60,948 nt of DNA from NCBI GenBank assembly GCA_018436855.1, contig JAHDKO010000145.1, positions 1 through 60,948 on the forward strand, read 5' to 3'. The translations under genes were made by a program, and so were the position numbers. Origin of the DNA: Deltaproteobacteria bacterium (GTDB taxonomy: Bacteria > Desulfobacterota > Desulfomonilia > UBA1062). The notes under the pieces are model-generated. The model saw only the letters and a program-made list of their open reading frames with translations. It was not told where the DNA came from and ran no database searches. Below, one piece after another: positions 40,501 through 47,579 of the stretch (position 1 is its first letter; the number at the start of each line of letters is the position of its first letter).

Positions 40501-40803
40501 CCCGCCGCCCCCGCCGAAGACCTTTACGTATCCGCACCCAATTTTGCGCAGAAGATCGATGAGATATTTGAAAAACTCCAGGTGCCCGCCCTGGTAGGAG
40601 CTTACGGCCACGGCATGGGCGCCTTCCTGAATCGCGGCATTCACGATATCGTTCACGCTGCGGTTGTGCCCGAGGTGGATCACCTCTGCACCGCTGTCCT
40701 GCAGGATCCGCCGCATGATATTGATGGACGCGTCATGGCCGTCGAACAGTGACGTGGCCGTGACAAACCTGACCGGTTCTTTCGGACTGAGTCTCTTTTT
40801 CAT
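37561..40803 (-). CDS. icmF: Fused acyl-CoA mutase with B12 and G-protein domains, IcmF type
   Basis: 1080 residues in the IcmF order: B12-binding domain (about 10-150) with lower-ligand His23 in DGHDASI; MeaB-like GTPase (about 165-420) with P-loop GTGGAGKSS (203-211); linker; mutase TIM barrel with GVFPFKR, AFDSVTLYGEDP, DLCAPSTSVSMTINGPAP, ISGYHIAEAGA and a C-terminal NSYDEAITTPTEESVR. IcmF interconverts isobutyryl- and n-butyryl-CoA, some also isovaleryl/pivalyl-CoA. GVFPFKR lacks the Tyr used by methylmalonyl-CoA mutase, so methylmalonyl-CoA is unlikely. The G domain gates cofactor loading. Confidence 0.93.
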   Translation of the reverse strand: MKKRLSPKEPVRFVTATSLFDGHDASINIMRRILQDSGAEVIHLGHNRSVNDIVNAAIQEGAHAVAVSSYQGGHLEFFKYLIDLLRKIGCGYVKVFGGGGGVIVPEEIRELQDYGVTKIFSPEDGKAMGLKGMIDHMIALAGKVEFPPVDGRAAGIEKGDHALIGRIINLAERSLCGIDCGFDTVRETLGRSRSRVPVVGITGTGGAGKSSLTDELVRRFLSFYPERTIAIVSVDPSRSKSGGALLGDRIRMNHIDAGRVYMRSMATRGSRDELSEAVKDAILVLSAAGFDLVVVETSGIGQGNAAVTSISDLSLYVMTSDYGAPTQLEKIDMLDFADMVIINKFENEKAEDALKQVRKQYMRNHGLFGVEPGQLPIFGTVANHFNDPGINRVFSRLVGRLVEKGLVDWEVPPEGENHAGGLYQGIVPMGREHYLREIAGAVRSYHADTRSRSERIRKIFSIRELLKDTDGTEAEPVLKRKLQELKGQVSAGELDLVEKWEKERKQYLGKTYTYTVRDKKIEVPLVQDSLSGLPIPRISLPAFTDRGDLYAWLKKENVPGRFPYTAGVFPFKRRWEEPKRQFAGEGSPERTNRRFHYLCRNDDAKRLSTAFDSVTLYGEDPHEEPDIFGKIGESGVSICSLDDMKKLYAGFDLCAPSTSVSMTINGPAPIMTAMFFNTAIDQQVERFKDEKGRLPNRKEREEIRSWVLRNVRGTVQADILKEDQGQNTCIFSTEFALKMMGDIQEYFIEHEVNNFYSVSISGYHIAEAGANPISQLAFTLANGFTYVEYYLSRGMNIDDFAGNFSFFFSSGMDPEYSVIGRVARRIWAVAMRDLYGANELSQRLKYHIQTSGRSLHSMEIQFNDIRTTLQALTALEDNCNSLHTNSYDEAITTPTEESVRRAMAIQLIINREFGPSTNENKLQGSFFMDWLTDAVEEAVLKEFERISDRKGVLGAMEMQYQRSRIQDESLYYEELKHTGRLPIIGVNTYENPDATGEDHPGGCIPLTRAAPEEKMGQLRNLQKFQAVHAKDAPAALERLKKSALEGGNIFAELMETVKVASLGQITRALYEVGGKYRRNM

Positions 40804-40835
40804 GAATGCAAAACCTTCCTCTATCTCTACTCTAT

Positions 40836-40854
40836 ATGTAATATAGTCTTACAT
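40836..40854 (-). promoter_or_regulatory. Palindrome upstream of icmF
   Basis: ATGTAA-N7-TTACAT, perfect 6+6 inverted repeat, 33 bases before the icmF ATG in an AT-rich pocket. Candidate operator; the promoter itself is not clear. Confidence 0.4.
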
Positions 40855-40875
40855 CATACAGAAAAGCCGGTAAAG

Positions 40876-40986
40876 TTAAATCCTCCTCCGCGTTCGCTTC
40901 CTATGCACGCGAAGGGTGGAGTCATATTCCCCGCAGCCAGCTGCGTAAAAAGGATCGAAGGGCTTGCCGTTGAAGGTCCATGCCAT
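40876..40986 (-). repeat. Dispersed intergenic repeat, copy C (minus orientation)
   Basis: Read on the minus strand: GGCATGGACCTTCAACGGCA, AAGCCCTTCGATCC, GCTGCGGGGAATATGACTCC, then GCGAACGCGGAGGAGGATTT. Same block order as copies A and B. Lies between icmF and the histidine-kinase-like gene. Confidence 0.6.
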
Positions 40987-41108
40987 CGATCCAGAAACGC
41001 TATGGCTCCGTCGACCGGCCTTTCCAGGTCCCGATTATCGTTACGAAACTGTACGAGCCATACCACGGAGCCTGCTTCCATCGCAAGGGGCAGGAAAGGG
41101 GGAGCTAA
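40987..41108. other. Rest of the icmF-cassette gap
   Basis: No gene; nothing recognised beyond repeat copy C. Confidence 0.35.
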
Positions 41109-41657
41109 TCAGCGGTCATTATCGAGCTCGAGGATGCCCTCCCGGATATTCTCCCTGATAGCGCCGATCACCTCGATATGGTTCAGGGGCACACCGTCGA
41201 GCTCTCGCCGGATCTCGCGGGTGTCCAGGACATAGGTGTGACCGTTCTTGCGATGGGTATAGAGAAAATCGACGTCCGGGTTCCCGAGGATCAGCGCGCT
41301 CACGGCGCCGGGCACGTCCCCCAGCGGCTGCCGGTCGATATGGCTGTGCCGGAACCGGGCACTCACCCGGGTTCCCCTGCCTACCTGCGAATCGATCTCG
41401 AAACCTCCTCCGGTCGCCCGTGCCGCCTGGGCGAGCATGGGAAGGCCGAGACCGACCCTGCGCACCTTTTTCGTGGTGTAGAACGGGTCCATCACCCTTT
41501 TCACGGTATGCTCGTCCATGCCGCAGCCGTTGTCCCTGATCTCCAGGGCCAGGACATCCTCTTTCAGGTCTTCCAGGATGGTGATTTCCACGAGGCCGGC
41601 CTGCGCCCGGGTGGAGTTCTCCGCAATATCCAGGATATGCAGTGCGAGCTCGATCAT
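41109..41657 (-). CDS. HATPase_c ATP-binding protein (histidine-kinase-like, no receiver or HisKA)
   Basis: 182 residues. N box HILDIAENSTRAQ, G1 DNGCGMD, F-like MDPFYTTKK, then VGLGLPMLAQAARATGGGF, then a C-terminal extension (VSALILGNPDVDFLYTHRK) not found in ordinary kinases. There is no phosphoacceptor His domain and no membrane segment. Its ATG overlaps the PHP gene stop by four bases. Last gene of the formate block cassette; the partner is unknown. Confidence 0.85.
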   Translation of the reverse strand: MIELALHILDIAENSTRAQAGLVEITILEDLKEDVLALEIRDNGCGMDEHTVKRVMDPFYTTKKVRRVGLGLPMLAQAARATGGGFEIDSQVGRGTRVSARFRHSHIDRQPLGDVPGAVSALILGNPDVDFLYTHRKNGHTYVLDTREIRRELDGVPLNHIEVIGAIRENIREGILELDNDR

Positions 41658-42409
41658 GCGTCCTCCTCGATGTATCTCCCCCCCTGTTTCTTCAGGGCCA
41701 TGGCCACCTCGGCGAAACAGGGCTTCTCGAGAACCATGCGCGTGCAGGCGGCTCCGATGTCGGGAATGAAGTGGGCGTCGGAGGAGGTCACGAAGGCATA
41801 GCCGGAGAGCTCGGGGAACTTTTGTCTCCCTCTCTGTATCCCCAGACGGGCGGATATCTCCAGGGCGTCGAAGGGGACGTGTGCAGGGATGAATCCGAGC
41901 TGCCCGATCACGCTGAAGCTCGGTCTGTCGATATGGGCCGCGATCGCCAGGCCGCCGTACTCGTGGATCCGGCTCACGAGGTCTTCCAGCGGAATCTCGG
42001 TTGCTCCGATGAGGAGCCGCTCGTTGAAGCCCTCCACCTCTTCCGTCTCGTTGACGATGGGCTGGAGGCCGAAGGCATCCTCGTCGTTGAGGCCCTGGAG
42101 GTTAGCGTATACAAAATCCTGGAGAAGGGAGAGCTGCGCCGGTTCAGCAAAGAGCGCTAGCACGTGCGCCTCTTCCCGGGTGCACACCTCCATTCCGGGG
42201 ATCACGCACAGGGGTGTTCCGCGGGCCGCGCGGATGACGTAGGGAACGTTCTCGGACGAGTTGTGATCGCAGACGGCGATGATGTCGAGCCCCTGGGCAA
42301 GGGCCTCGTCGACAACGGCCCGGGGATGCATGTCGAGATCTCCGCACGGGGAAAGACAAGTATGAACGTGCAGGTTGCAGCGGAATATTTCCAGCACGGA
42401 TTCACCCAT
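41654..42409 (-). CDS. PHP-domain phosphoesterase
   Basis: 251 residues. N-terminal HVHTCLSPCGDL, then AVCDHNSSEN and IPGMEVCTREE, later AIAAHIDRPSF and SSDAHFIPDIG; these supply the metal-binding His/Asp set of the PHP fold. Related to polymerase-associated and YciV/histidinol phosphatases, but the substrate is not readable. Sits between the DRTGG protein and the HATPase protein, an order I recall next to [FeFe]-hydrogenase operons. Confidence 0.88.
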   Translation of the reverse strand: MGESVLEIFRCNLHVHTCLSPCGDLDMHPRAVVDEALAQGLDIIAVCDHNSSENVPYVIRAARGTPLCVIPGMEVCTREEAHVLALFAEPAQLSLLQDFVYANLQGLNDEDAFGLQPIVNETEEVEGFNERLLIGATEIPLEDLVSRIHEYGGLAIAAHIDRPSFSVIGQLGFIPAHVPFDALEISARLGIQRGRQKFPELSGYAFVTSSDAHFIPDIGAACTRMVLEKPCFAEVAMALKKQGGRYIEEDA

Positions 42410-42439
42410 GGAAAACCCTCTGGTGCGGCAGGGGCATGG

Positions 42440-42781
42440 TCAGCCTTCGGAGAGGAGCCGATAAATCCTGCCCACCACCTCGAACTTCGCCATGTCGGTC
42501 ACCAGGATGGGGATTCCCTCTTTACCCGCCCGCTCGAGGGTGTCTTTGTCCGGGCTTGCCCCCTGCACGACGACGATGCCGGCAAGGTCTTTCAGTGAGG
42601 CCACGGCAACGATGTTTTGATGCACCTGCCGCGTCACCCAGATGTCGCCGGCGCTGCTGTTCGCCATGACGTCGCTGAGGAGATCCCCTGCATAGCCGCC
42701 CCTGACCTGGGTGTTTTTCAATTTTTCCCAACAGCACTTGCACTTCAGGCCGAGCGCCTCGACCAGTGTCTCCAGATTCAT
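42440..42781 (-). CDS. DRTGG-domain protein (first of two)
   Basis: 113 residues: MNLETLVEALGLKCKC, then GGYAGDLLSDVMANS and DIWVTRQVHQNIVAVASLKDLAGIVVVQG, a DRTGG/CBS-like small-molecule sensing fold. GKEGIPILVTDMAKFEVVGRIYRLL ends it. Second copy at 43226-43609 is a diverged paralogue. Start at 42781 is chosen at MNLETL; the longer frame is a shadow of the neighbour. Confidence 0.82.
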   Translation of the reverse strand: MNLETLVEALGLKCKCCWEKLKNTQVRGGYAGDLLSDVMANSSAGDIWVTRQVHQNIVAVASLKDLAGIVVVQGASPDKDTLERAGKEGIPILVTDMAKFEVVGRIYRLLSEG

Positions 42782-42792
42782 TCCCGTACTCC

Positions 42793-43257
42793 TTAACCGT
42801 TGAGCTTCACGATGCTCTTCAGGTGAGTGCCCTGACCGACTTCGGAGGTGAGCTCGAAGATATCCGAAAATTTTCTGATGTTGCACAGCCCCATGCCGGC
42901 GCCGAATCCCAGCTCCCGGATGGAGTCGTCCGCAGTCGAATAGCCTTCCTGGAGCGCAAGATCGATATCCGCGATCCCCGGGCCCATGTCGTTTGCCTCG
43001 ATGATGACGGCGTCCGGCTCGATGAACAGCTGGATGGTCCCCTGCTGGGCATAGGAGATGATGTTGATCTCCGCTTCGAAGGTGATCACCGCGATCCTGC
43101 GGATGATGCTCTCCGGGATGCCCTTTCCCTGCAGACTCTTCTTGACCTCGCTGGATACGATCCCCGCATCTACGAAGTCTCTTCCCTGGATATGGTAGAT
43201 GCCCTCCAGCGACTCGCTGAGGTCGTCACCGGACAATGGTTTTTTCCTCGGTTCCAT
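42793..43257 (-). CDS. Anti-sigma-factor-like HATPase
   Basis: 154 residues of the RsbW/SpoIIAB type: FEAEINIISYAQQG (N box), NDMGPGIADIDLALQEGYS, RELGFGAGMGLCNIRKFSDIFELTS. These proteins normally phosphorylate or sequester a partner using ATP. No anti-anti-sigma factor or sigma factor lies in the cassette. Overlaps the upstream DRTGG gene by 32 bases. Confidence 0.85.
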   Translation of the reverse strand: MEPRKKPLSGDDLSESLEGIYHIQGRDFVDAGIVSSEVKKSLQGKGIPESIIRRIAVITFEAEINIISYAQQGTIQLFIEPDAVIIEANDMGPGIADIDLALQEGYSTADDSIRELGFGAGMGLCNIRKFSDIFELTSEVGQGTHLKSIVKLNG

Positions 43258-43609
43258 CCGTCTTCCGGATACAGCCGGTCAATCCTTCCTGAAAGAGTCT
43301 GCCGCACGACTCGAACATGATGAACCTGGTCCACAGGATGGGAATACCCAGCTCTCTGGCTATTTCTATGAACTTATCGGTGAGAGACTTGCCCCGGCAC
43401 ACCAGGATTGCGGCGATGTCGAGCGCATATGCGGTTCTCACGGCCTGAGGGTTCGAAAGGCCGGTGATCAGCAGGCAGCCGGAACGGGCAAAGGACAGGA
43501 CATCGCTCATCAGATCGGCCCCGAAGGCGGTCGTGATCTCGACATCCAGCTTATCTTCGCCCACGATAACGCGTGCATTCAACAAATCCCTGATTTCTGA
43601 GAGCTTCAC
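43226..43609 (-). CDS. DRTGG-domain protein (second copy)
   Basis: 127 residues: MKLSEIRDLLNARVIVGEDKLDVEI, AFGADLMSDVLSFARSG and LLITGLSNPQAVRTAYALDIAAILVCRGK. Resembles the DRTGG domain named from pyruvate-kinase/PTA-like proteins. First gene of the cassette, 218 bases after focA with a terminator in between. Confidence 0.85.
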   Translation of the reverse strand: MKLSEIRDLLNARVIVGEDKLDVEITTAFGADLMSDVLSFARSGCLLITGLSNPQAVRTAYALDIAAILVCRGKSLTDKFIEIARELGIPILWTRFIMFESCGRLFQEGLTGCIRKTDGTEEKTIVR

Positions 43610-43766
43610 CCGGTCTTTTCTCCAGTGGAGAGATGGTTATTTCGTACCATACCGGTCGATTCAATGTCAACAGAATCAGGAGTAGAAAGGACCGGGAGTG
43701 TCTCGAAAGACATGAATATCACGGGGAATATCGTCCGGGCGAAAAGGATGACACCTTAATGGGAAT

Positions 43767-43800
43767 GAGGGCCGTGCCCGCTCGCGCGGGCGCGGCCCTC
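43767..43800 (-). terminator. focA terminator
   Basis: 15-bp stem GAGGGCCGTGCCCGC / GCGGGCGCGGCCCTC (one G-T) with a four-base loop, 27 bases past the focA stop. The T-run on the minus side is weak (TTCCCATT). Confidence 0.6.
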
Positions 43801-43827
43801 TATGATACACGAAATGTTCCGGCCTGA

Positions 43828-44667
43828 TTACTTATCGGTCTTGCACAACTGGTTCGCATAGCACATGAAGTATGCGAGACCCACGAAGATGGCGCCGCCC
43901 ACGATATTGCCCAGGGTCACCGGGATCATGTTGTCGATGAAGAAACCGCCCCAGGTGAGGTTTTCGATGCCGGGCAGTGCCGCGGAGAACTCGGCCATCT
44001 TGTCCGTACCCTTGAGCACGATGCCCATGGGAATGAAGTACATGTTCGCTACGCAGTGCTCGAATCCGGACGCGACGAATGCCATGATGGGGAAGAAGAT
44101 ACCGAAGATTTTGCCCACCACGTCCTGAGCCGCGAATGCCAGCCATACGGCGAGGCACACGAGCCAGTTACAGCCGATGCCGCGATAGAACGCCTCGGCA
44201 AAGGTGAGGTTTACCTTGCCGTTTGCAATCCCGATGGCGGTCTGTCCCACAGCGCCGCCCCCGGTCATCCACAGGGTTGACTTGTACATGATGTACACGA
44301 GCAGGAGAGAGCCGATGAGGTTGGCGATCCAGACCACCACCCAGTTGTACACGACTCCCTTCACGCCGAACTGACCCCGGGACAGTCCGATGGTCATGAG
44401 GTTGTTTCCGGTGAAGAGCTCTGCACCGCCTATGACGACCAACATGAGGCCTACGGAGAAGACCGCCCCTCCGAACAGCTTGGCCATCCCGAGACCGAGT
44501 GTAGCCTGAGTCCCGGTGAGCACCATGGTGCACAGCTCGGCTCCGAAGGCGATGTAGGCGCCTGCGAAGATGCCAAGGATGGTCATCTGAAGAAACGGAA
44601 GACTTGCCTTGTTCTTACCAGCGTTTGCAACAGCCTCCGCAACCTGCACTGGTGTGTTAAAACCCAT
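43828..44667 (-). CDS. focA: Formate/nitrite transporter FocA
   Basis: 279 residues, about six helices. Conserved GAELCTMVLTGT, GGAELFTGNNLM, GCNWLVCLAVWLAFAAQD, the channel His in SGFEHCVANMYFIPMG and GNIVGGAIFV. The FocA/NirC family passes formate, nitrite or hydrosulfide; the Fdh neighbours point to formate. ATG at 44667 follows GGAGGTATGT; the frame upstream is leader sequence. Confidence 0.92.
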   Translation of the reverse strand: MGFNTPVQVAEAVANAGKNKASLPFLQMTILGIFAGAYIAFGAELCTMVLTGTQATLGLGMAKLFGGAVFSVGLMLVVIGGAELFTGNNLMTIGLSRGQFGVKGVVYNWVVVWIANLIGSLLLVYIMYKSTLWMTGGGAVGQTAIGIANGKVNLTFAEAFYRGIGCNWLVCLAVWLAFAAQDVVGKIFGIFFPIMAFVASGFEHCVANMYFIPMGIVLKGTDKMAEFSAALPGIENLTWGGFFIDNMIPVTLGNIVGGAIFVGLAYFMCYANQLCKTDK

Positions 44668-44768
44668 ACATACCTCCATCTTGTTTTGATTTATACTGAT
44701 TATTGCTTCTTGCCCGGTCAGAGGATCTTCCCGGACAGTTCCGCTCTGATACTTTATCCCCCGTTTAG

Positions 44769-44814
44769 AGCACCATGTGCATGTATTTTGAAGCAGATAC
44801 ATGCACATGGTGCT
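44769..44814. terminator. Long perfect inverted repeat between fdhA and focA
   Basis: 18-bp perfect arms (AGCACCATGTGCATGTAT and its complement) with a 10-base loop, 14 bases past the fdhA stop. No T-run on the minus strand. Likely an end or processing signal separating fdhA from focA. Confidence 0.6.
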
Positions 44815-44827
44815 TCTTGTCAAACAC

Positions 44828-47515
44828 TTAAGCGACTTTTTTTATCTTTACCGCGCTGACCTTATACTCCGGGATATTGGCAACCGGGTCGAAGACCGCG
44901 TTGGTCAGACGGTTGACCGCCGCTTCGCTGTAGTGGAAGGGGATAAACACCACACCCTTGTCGCACCGCCCGTTCACTTCGGCAACGACCTCGATGGCCC
45001 CTCTCCGGGACGACACCTCGATCCTGTCGCCGTGTGCGATTCCGAGCTTTGCCGCGTCTTCGGGATGGATCTCCACGAAGGGCTGCGGGGTCCTGGAAAC
45101 CAGACCCTTGGAGCGCCTGCTCATGGTCGCGGTGTGATACTGATACAGGATACGGCCCGTGCTGAGCAGGAGCGGGTACTCGCTGTCGGGCAGCTCCGCC
45201 GGGTCGATATGCTCGCATACCGAGAACAGACCCTTGCCCCGGGTGAACGCCGCAGCGTGAAGAATCGGGGTGCCTGGATGCTCGGTGTTCGGACACGGCC
45301 ACTGGATACCCTCGCTCTCGATCCGGTCATAGGTGATGCCCGCGTAAGACACCGTGACCTTGCGCACCTCTTCGAAGACCTCCTGCGCCGAGGCATAATT
45401 CCAGCCGGCGCCGAGTTTATTCGCGAGCAGGGTGATCACCTCCCAGTCCGGCTTGGATTCGCCGGGGGCATTCACTGCCTTCCGGATGCGCTGGACCCTG
45501 CGCTCGGTGTTCGTGTAGGTGCCGTCCTTTTCCGCCCAGCCCGCCGTGGGAAGCACGACGTGGGCGAGGTTTCCGGTCTCGTTGAGGAAGATGTCCTGGA
45601 CGATCAGAAGATCGAGGTTCGCCAGTGCCTTCTCCACATGCGCCAGATCGGGATCCGACATCATGGGGTTTTCGCCCATAACGTACAGGGCCTTGACGGT
45701 TCCATCCCCTGCCCCGTCAATGATCTTCGGGATCGTGAGCCCGGGTTTGTCCGGAAGGGACACGCCCCAAGCCTCTTCGAAAGGCTTTCTGTCCGCCGCC
45801 TCGGTCACCTTCTTATAGGCCGGAAGGTTGCCCGGCAGGCAGGCCATGTCACAGGCGCCCTGCACGTTGTTCTGCCCGCGAAGCGGGTTCACGCCCGTGC
45901 CCGGACGTCCGATCTGGCCGGTGAGCATGGACAGGTTGGCCAGTGACTTGACGTTGTCGGTCCCGTTGATATGCTGGGTGATGCCCATGGCATACACGAT
46001 GGCCGACGCCCCTGATTTCGCATACAGCCGTGCGGCCTTCTTGAGGTCTTCGGCCGGGATGCCGGAAATCTTCTCGACGTATTCGGGTGTATACTTTGCA
46101 ACCGTGTTTTTGAGCGCCTCGAAGTTCTCGGTACGCTCGGCGACGAACTTCTCGTTGAGCAGCCCCTCGCTGATGATCACGTTCATCAAGCCGTTGATCC
46201 AGGCCACATCGGACCCGGGTTTCTGCCGGAGCCAGATGGCGGCGAACTTGCCCAACTCGATGTTTCTCGGATCGGCAAGGATGAGCTTGGCGCCTCTCTG
46301 GGTTACCGCGCGCTTGATAAAGGTGGAGATCACCGGATGGTTCTCGGTGGTATTCGTACCGGTGATGAGGAAGCAGTCCGCCTGTCCCAGGTCGGTGATG
46401 GAATTCGTCATTGCGCCAGATCCAAATGCTGCGGCCAGACCGGCCACGGTGGAGCTGTGTCAAAGACGCGCGCAGTGATCGACATTGTTCGTACCGATCA
46501 CCGCCCGTAGGAACTTCTGAAACAGGTAGTTCTCTTCGTTCGTGCACCGGGCCGACGAGAGACCTGCGATCGCGTCGGAGCCGTGCTCTTTCTTTATGGT
46601 ATTGAGCTTTTCGGCCACGTACAGAATCGCCTCGTCCCAGGTGGCCTCCTTCAGCTCGCCGTCCACCCTGATCAGGGGAGTGGTGAGCCGATCCGCATGA
46701 CCGACGAAGTCATGACCGAAGCGCCCCTTGATGCACAGGCTCCCGTAGTTCGGAGCGGGTGCACCCTCGCGGGGGGTGGTGATCTTGACGATGCGGTTGT
46801 CCTTGATGTTCACGTCGAGCTGGCAGCCCACACCGCAGTATGCGCAGGTGTTGCGCACCTTCTGCAGATCGTCGCCCCTGCCCTGGAAGCGCCCCTGTTT
46901 CTCGAAGAGCGCGCCCACGGGGCAGACCCGCACGCACTCGCCGCAGAACACGCAGTCGGAGTCTTCGTACTTCAGACCGAATGCGGGTCCCACCGCCGCG
47001 GTCGGGCCCCTGCCCGTGTAATCGAGCACCTGGTTCACCTGAACCTCGTTGCACGCCCGCACGCACAGGCCGCAGAGCACGCACTTGTTCATGTCGCGGA
47101 CGATCATCTCGTTGGCCTGCTCGAGCTCCCGGTAGGCCGCGGGCTCTTCGAACCTGGGTGACTCTACCCCCAGTGAATAGGCGAGATCCTGCAGCACGCA
47201 GTCTCCGCTGCTTTCGCAGGTAATGCACTTATGATGACCCTGGGTCATGAGCAGCTCAACGGAGAGCTTCCGCGAGCTCAGTACTCTTGGTGTGTTGGTC
47301 TGCACGACCATGCCGTCTTCCGCCGGCATGGCACATGACGCCACAAGAGAGCGGGCTTTTTCGACTTCCACCACACACACCCTGCACGCCCCCACGGGTT
47401 TTATCTGCTCGTGGTGGCACAGGACGGGAATATAAATGCCGTTCGCCTTCGCAACCTGATAAACGGTCTGGCCGGCTGCGAATTCGCACTTCTTGCCGTC
47501 TATGGTTATAACCAT
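44828..47515 (-). CDS. fdhA: Selenocysteine formate dehydrogenase, alpha subunit with NuoG-like N-terminus
   Basis: 895 residues if the TGA at 46460-46462 is read as selenocysteine (residue 352). N-terminal 2Fe-2S domain (CHHEQIKPVGACRVC), His-Cys cluster (HHKCITCESSGDC), two 4Fe-4S sites (CVLCGLCVRAC, CVFCGECVRVC), then the molybdopterin core starting CAYCGVGCQL. The residue sequence VDHCARL-Sec-HSSTVAGLA matches the FdhF/FdhA active site. Oxidises formate to CO2 or works in reverse. Annotators often call this a broken gene; the SECIS shows it is intact. Followed by focA. Confidence 0.95.
46431..46462 (-). promoter_or_regulatory. Bacterial SECIS element
   Basis: Minus strand: the TGA is followed after 12 bases by GTGGCC, the loop GGTCT and GGCCGC, a six-base-pair stem. 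The spacing and GGUCU loop match E. coli fdhF, the SelB binding site. Confidence 0.9.
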
Positions 47516-47579
47516 TTGTTCCCCCTCGGTTTTATATTTGCTGTTCGCTGTCCTTGCGTGATCTTTTCAGCATGGGTCA

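Noticed and set aside
46447-46462. In-frame stop in fdhA read as a frameshift or pseudogene
   Set aside because: The stop is TGA at the catalytic selenocysteine site and is followed by a correct SECIS; both halves continue in one frame.
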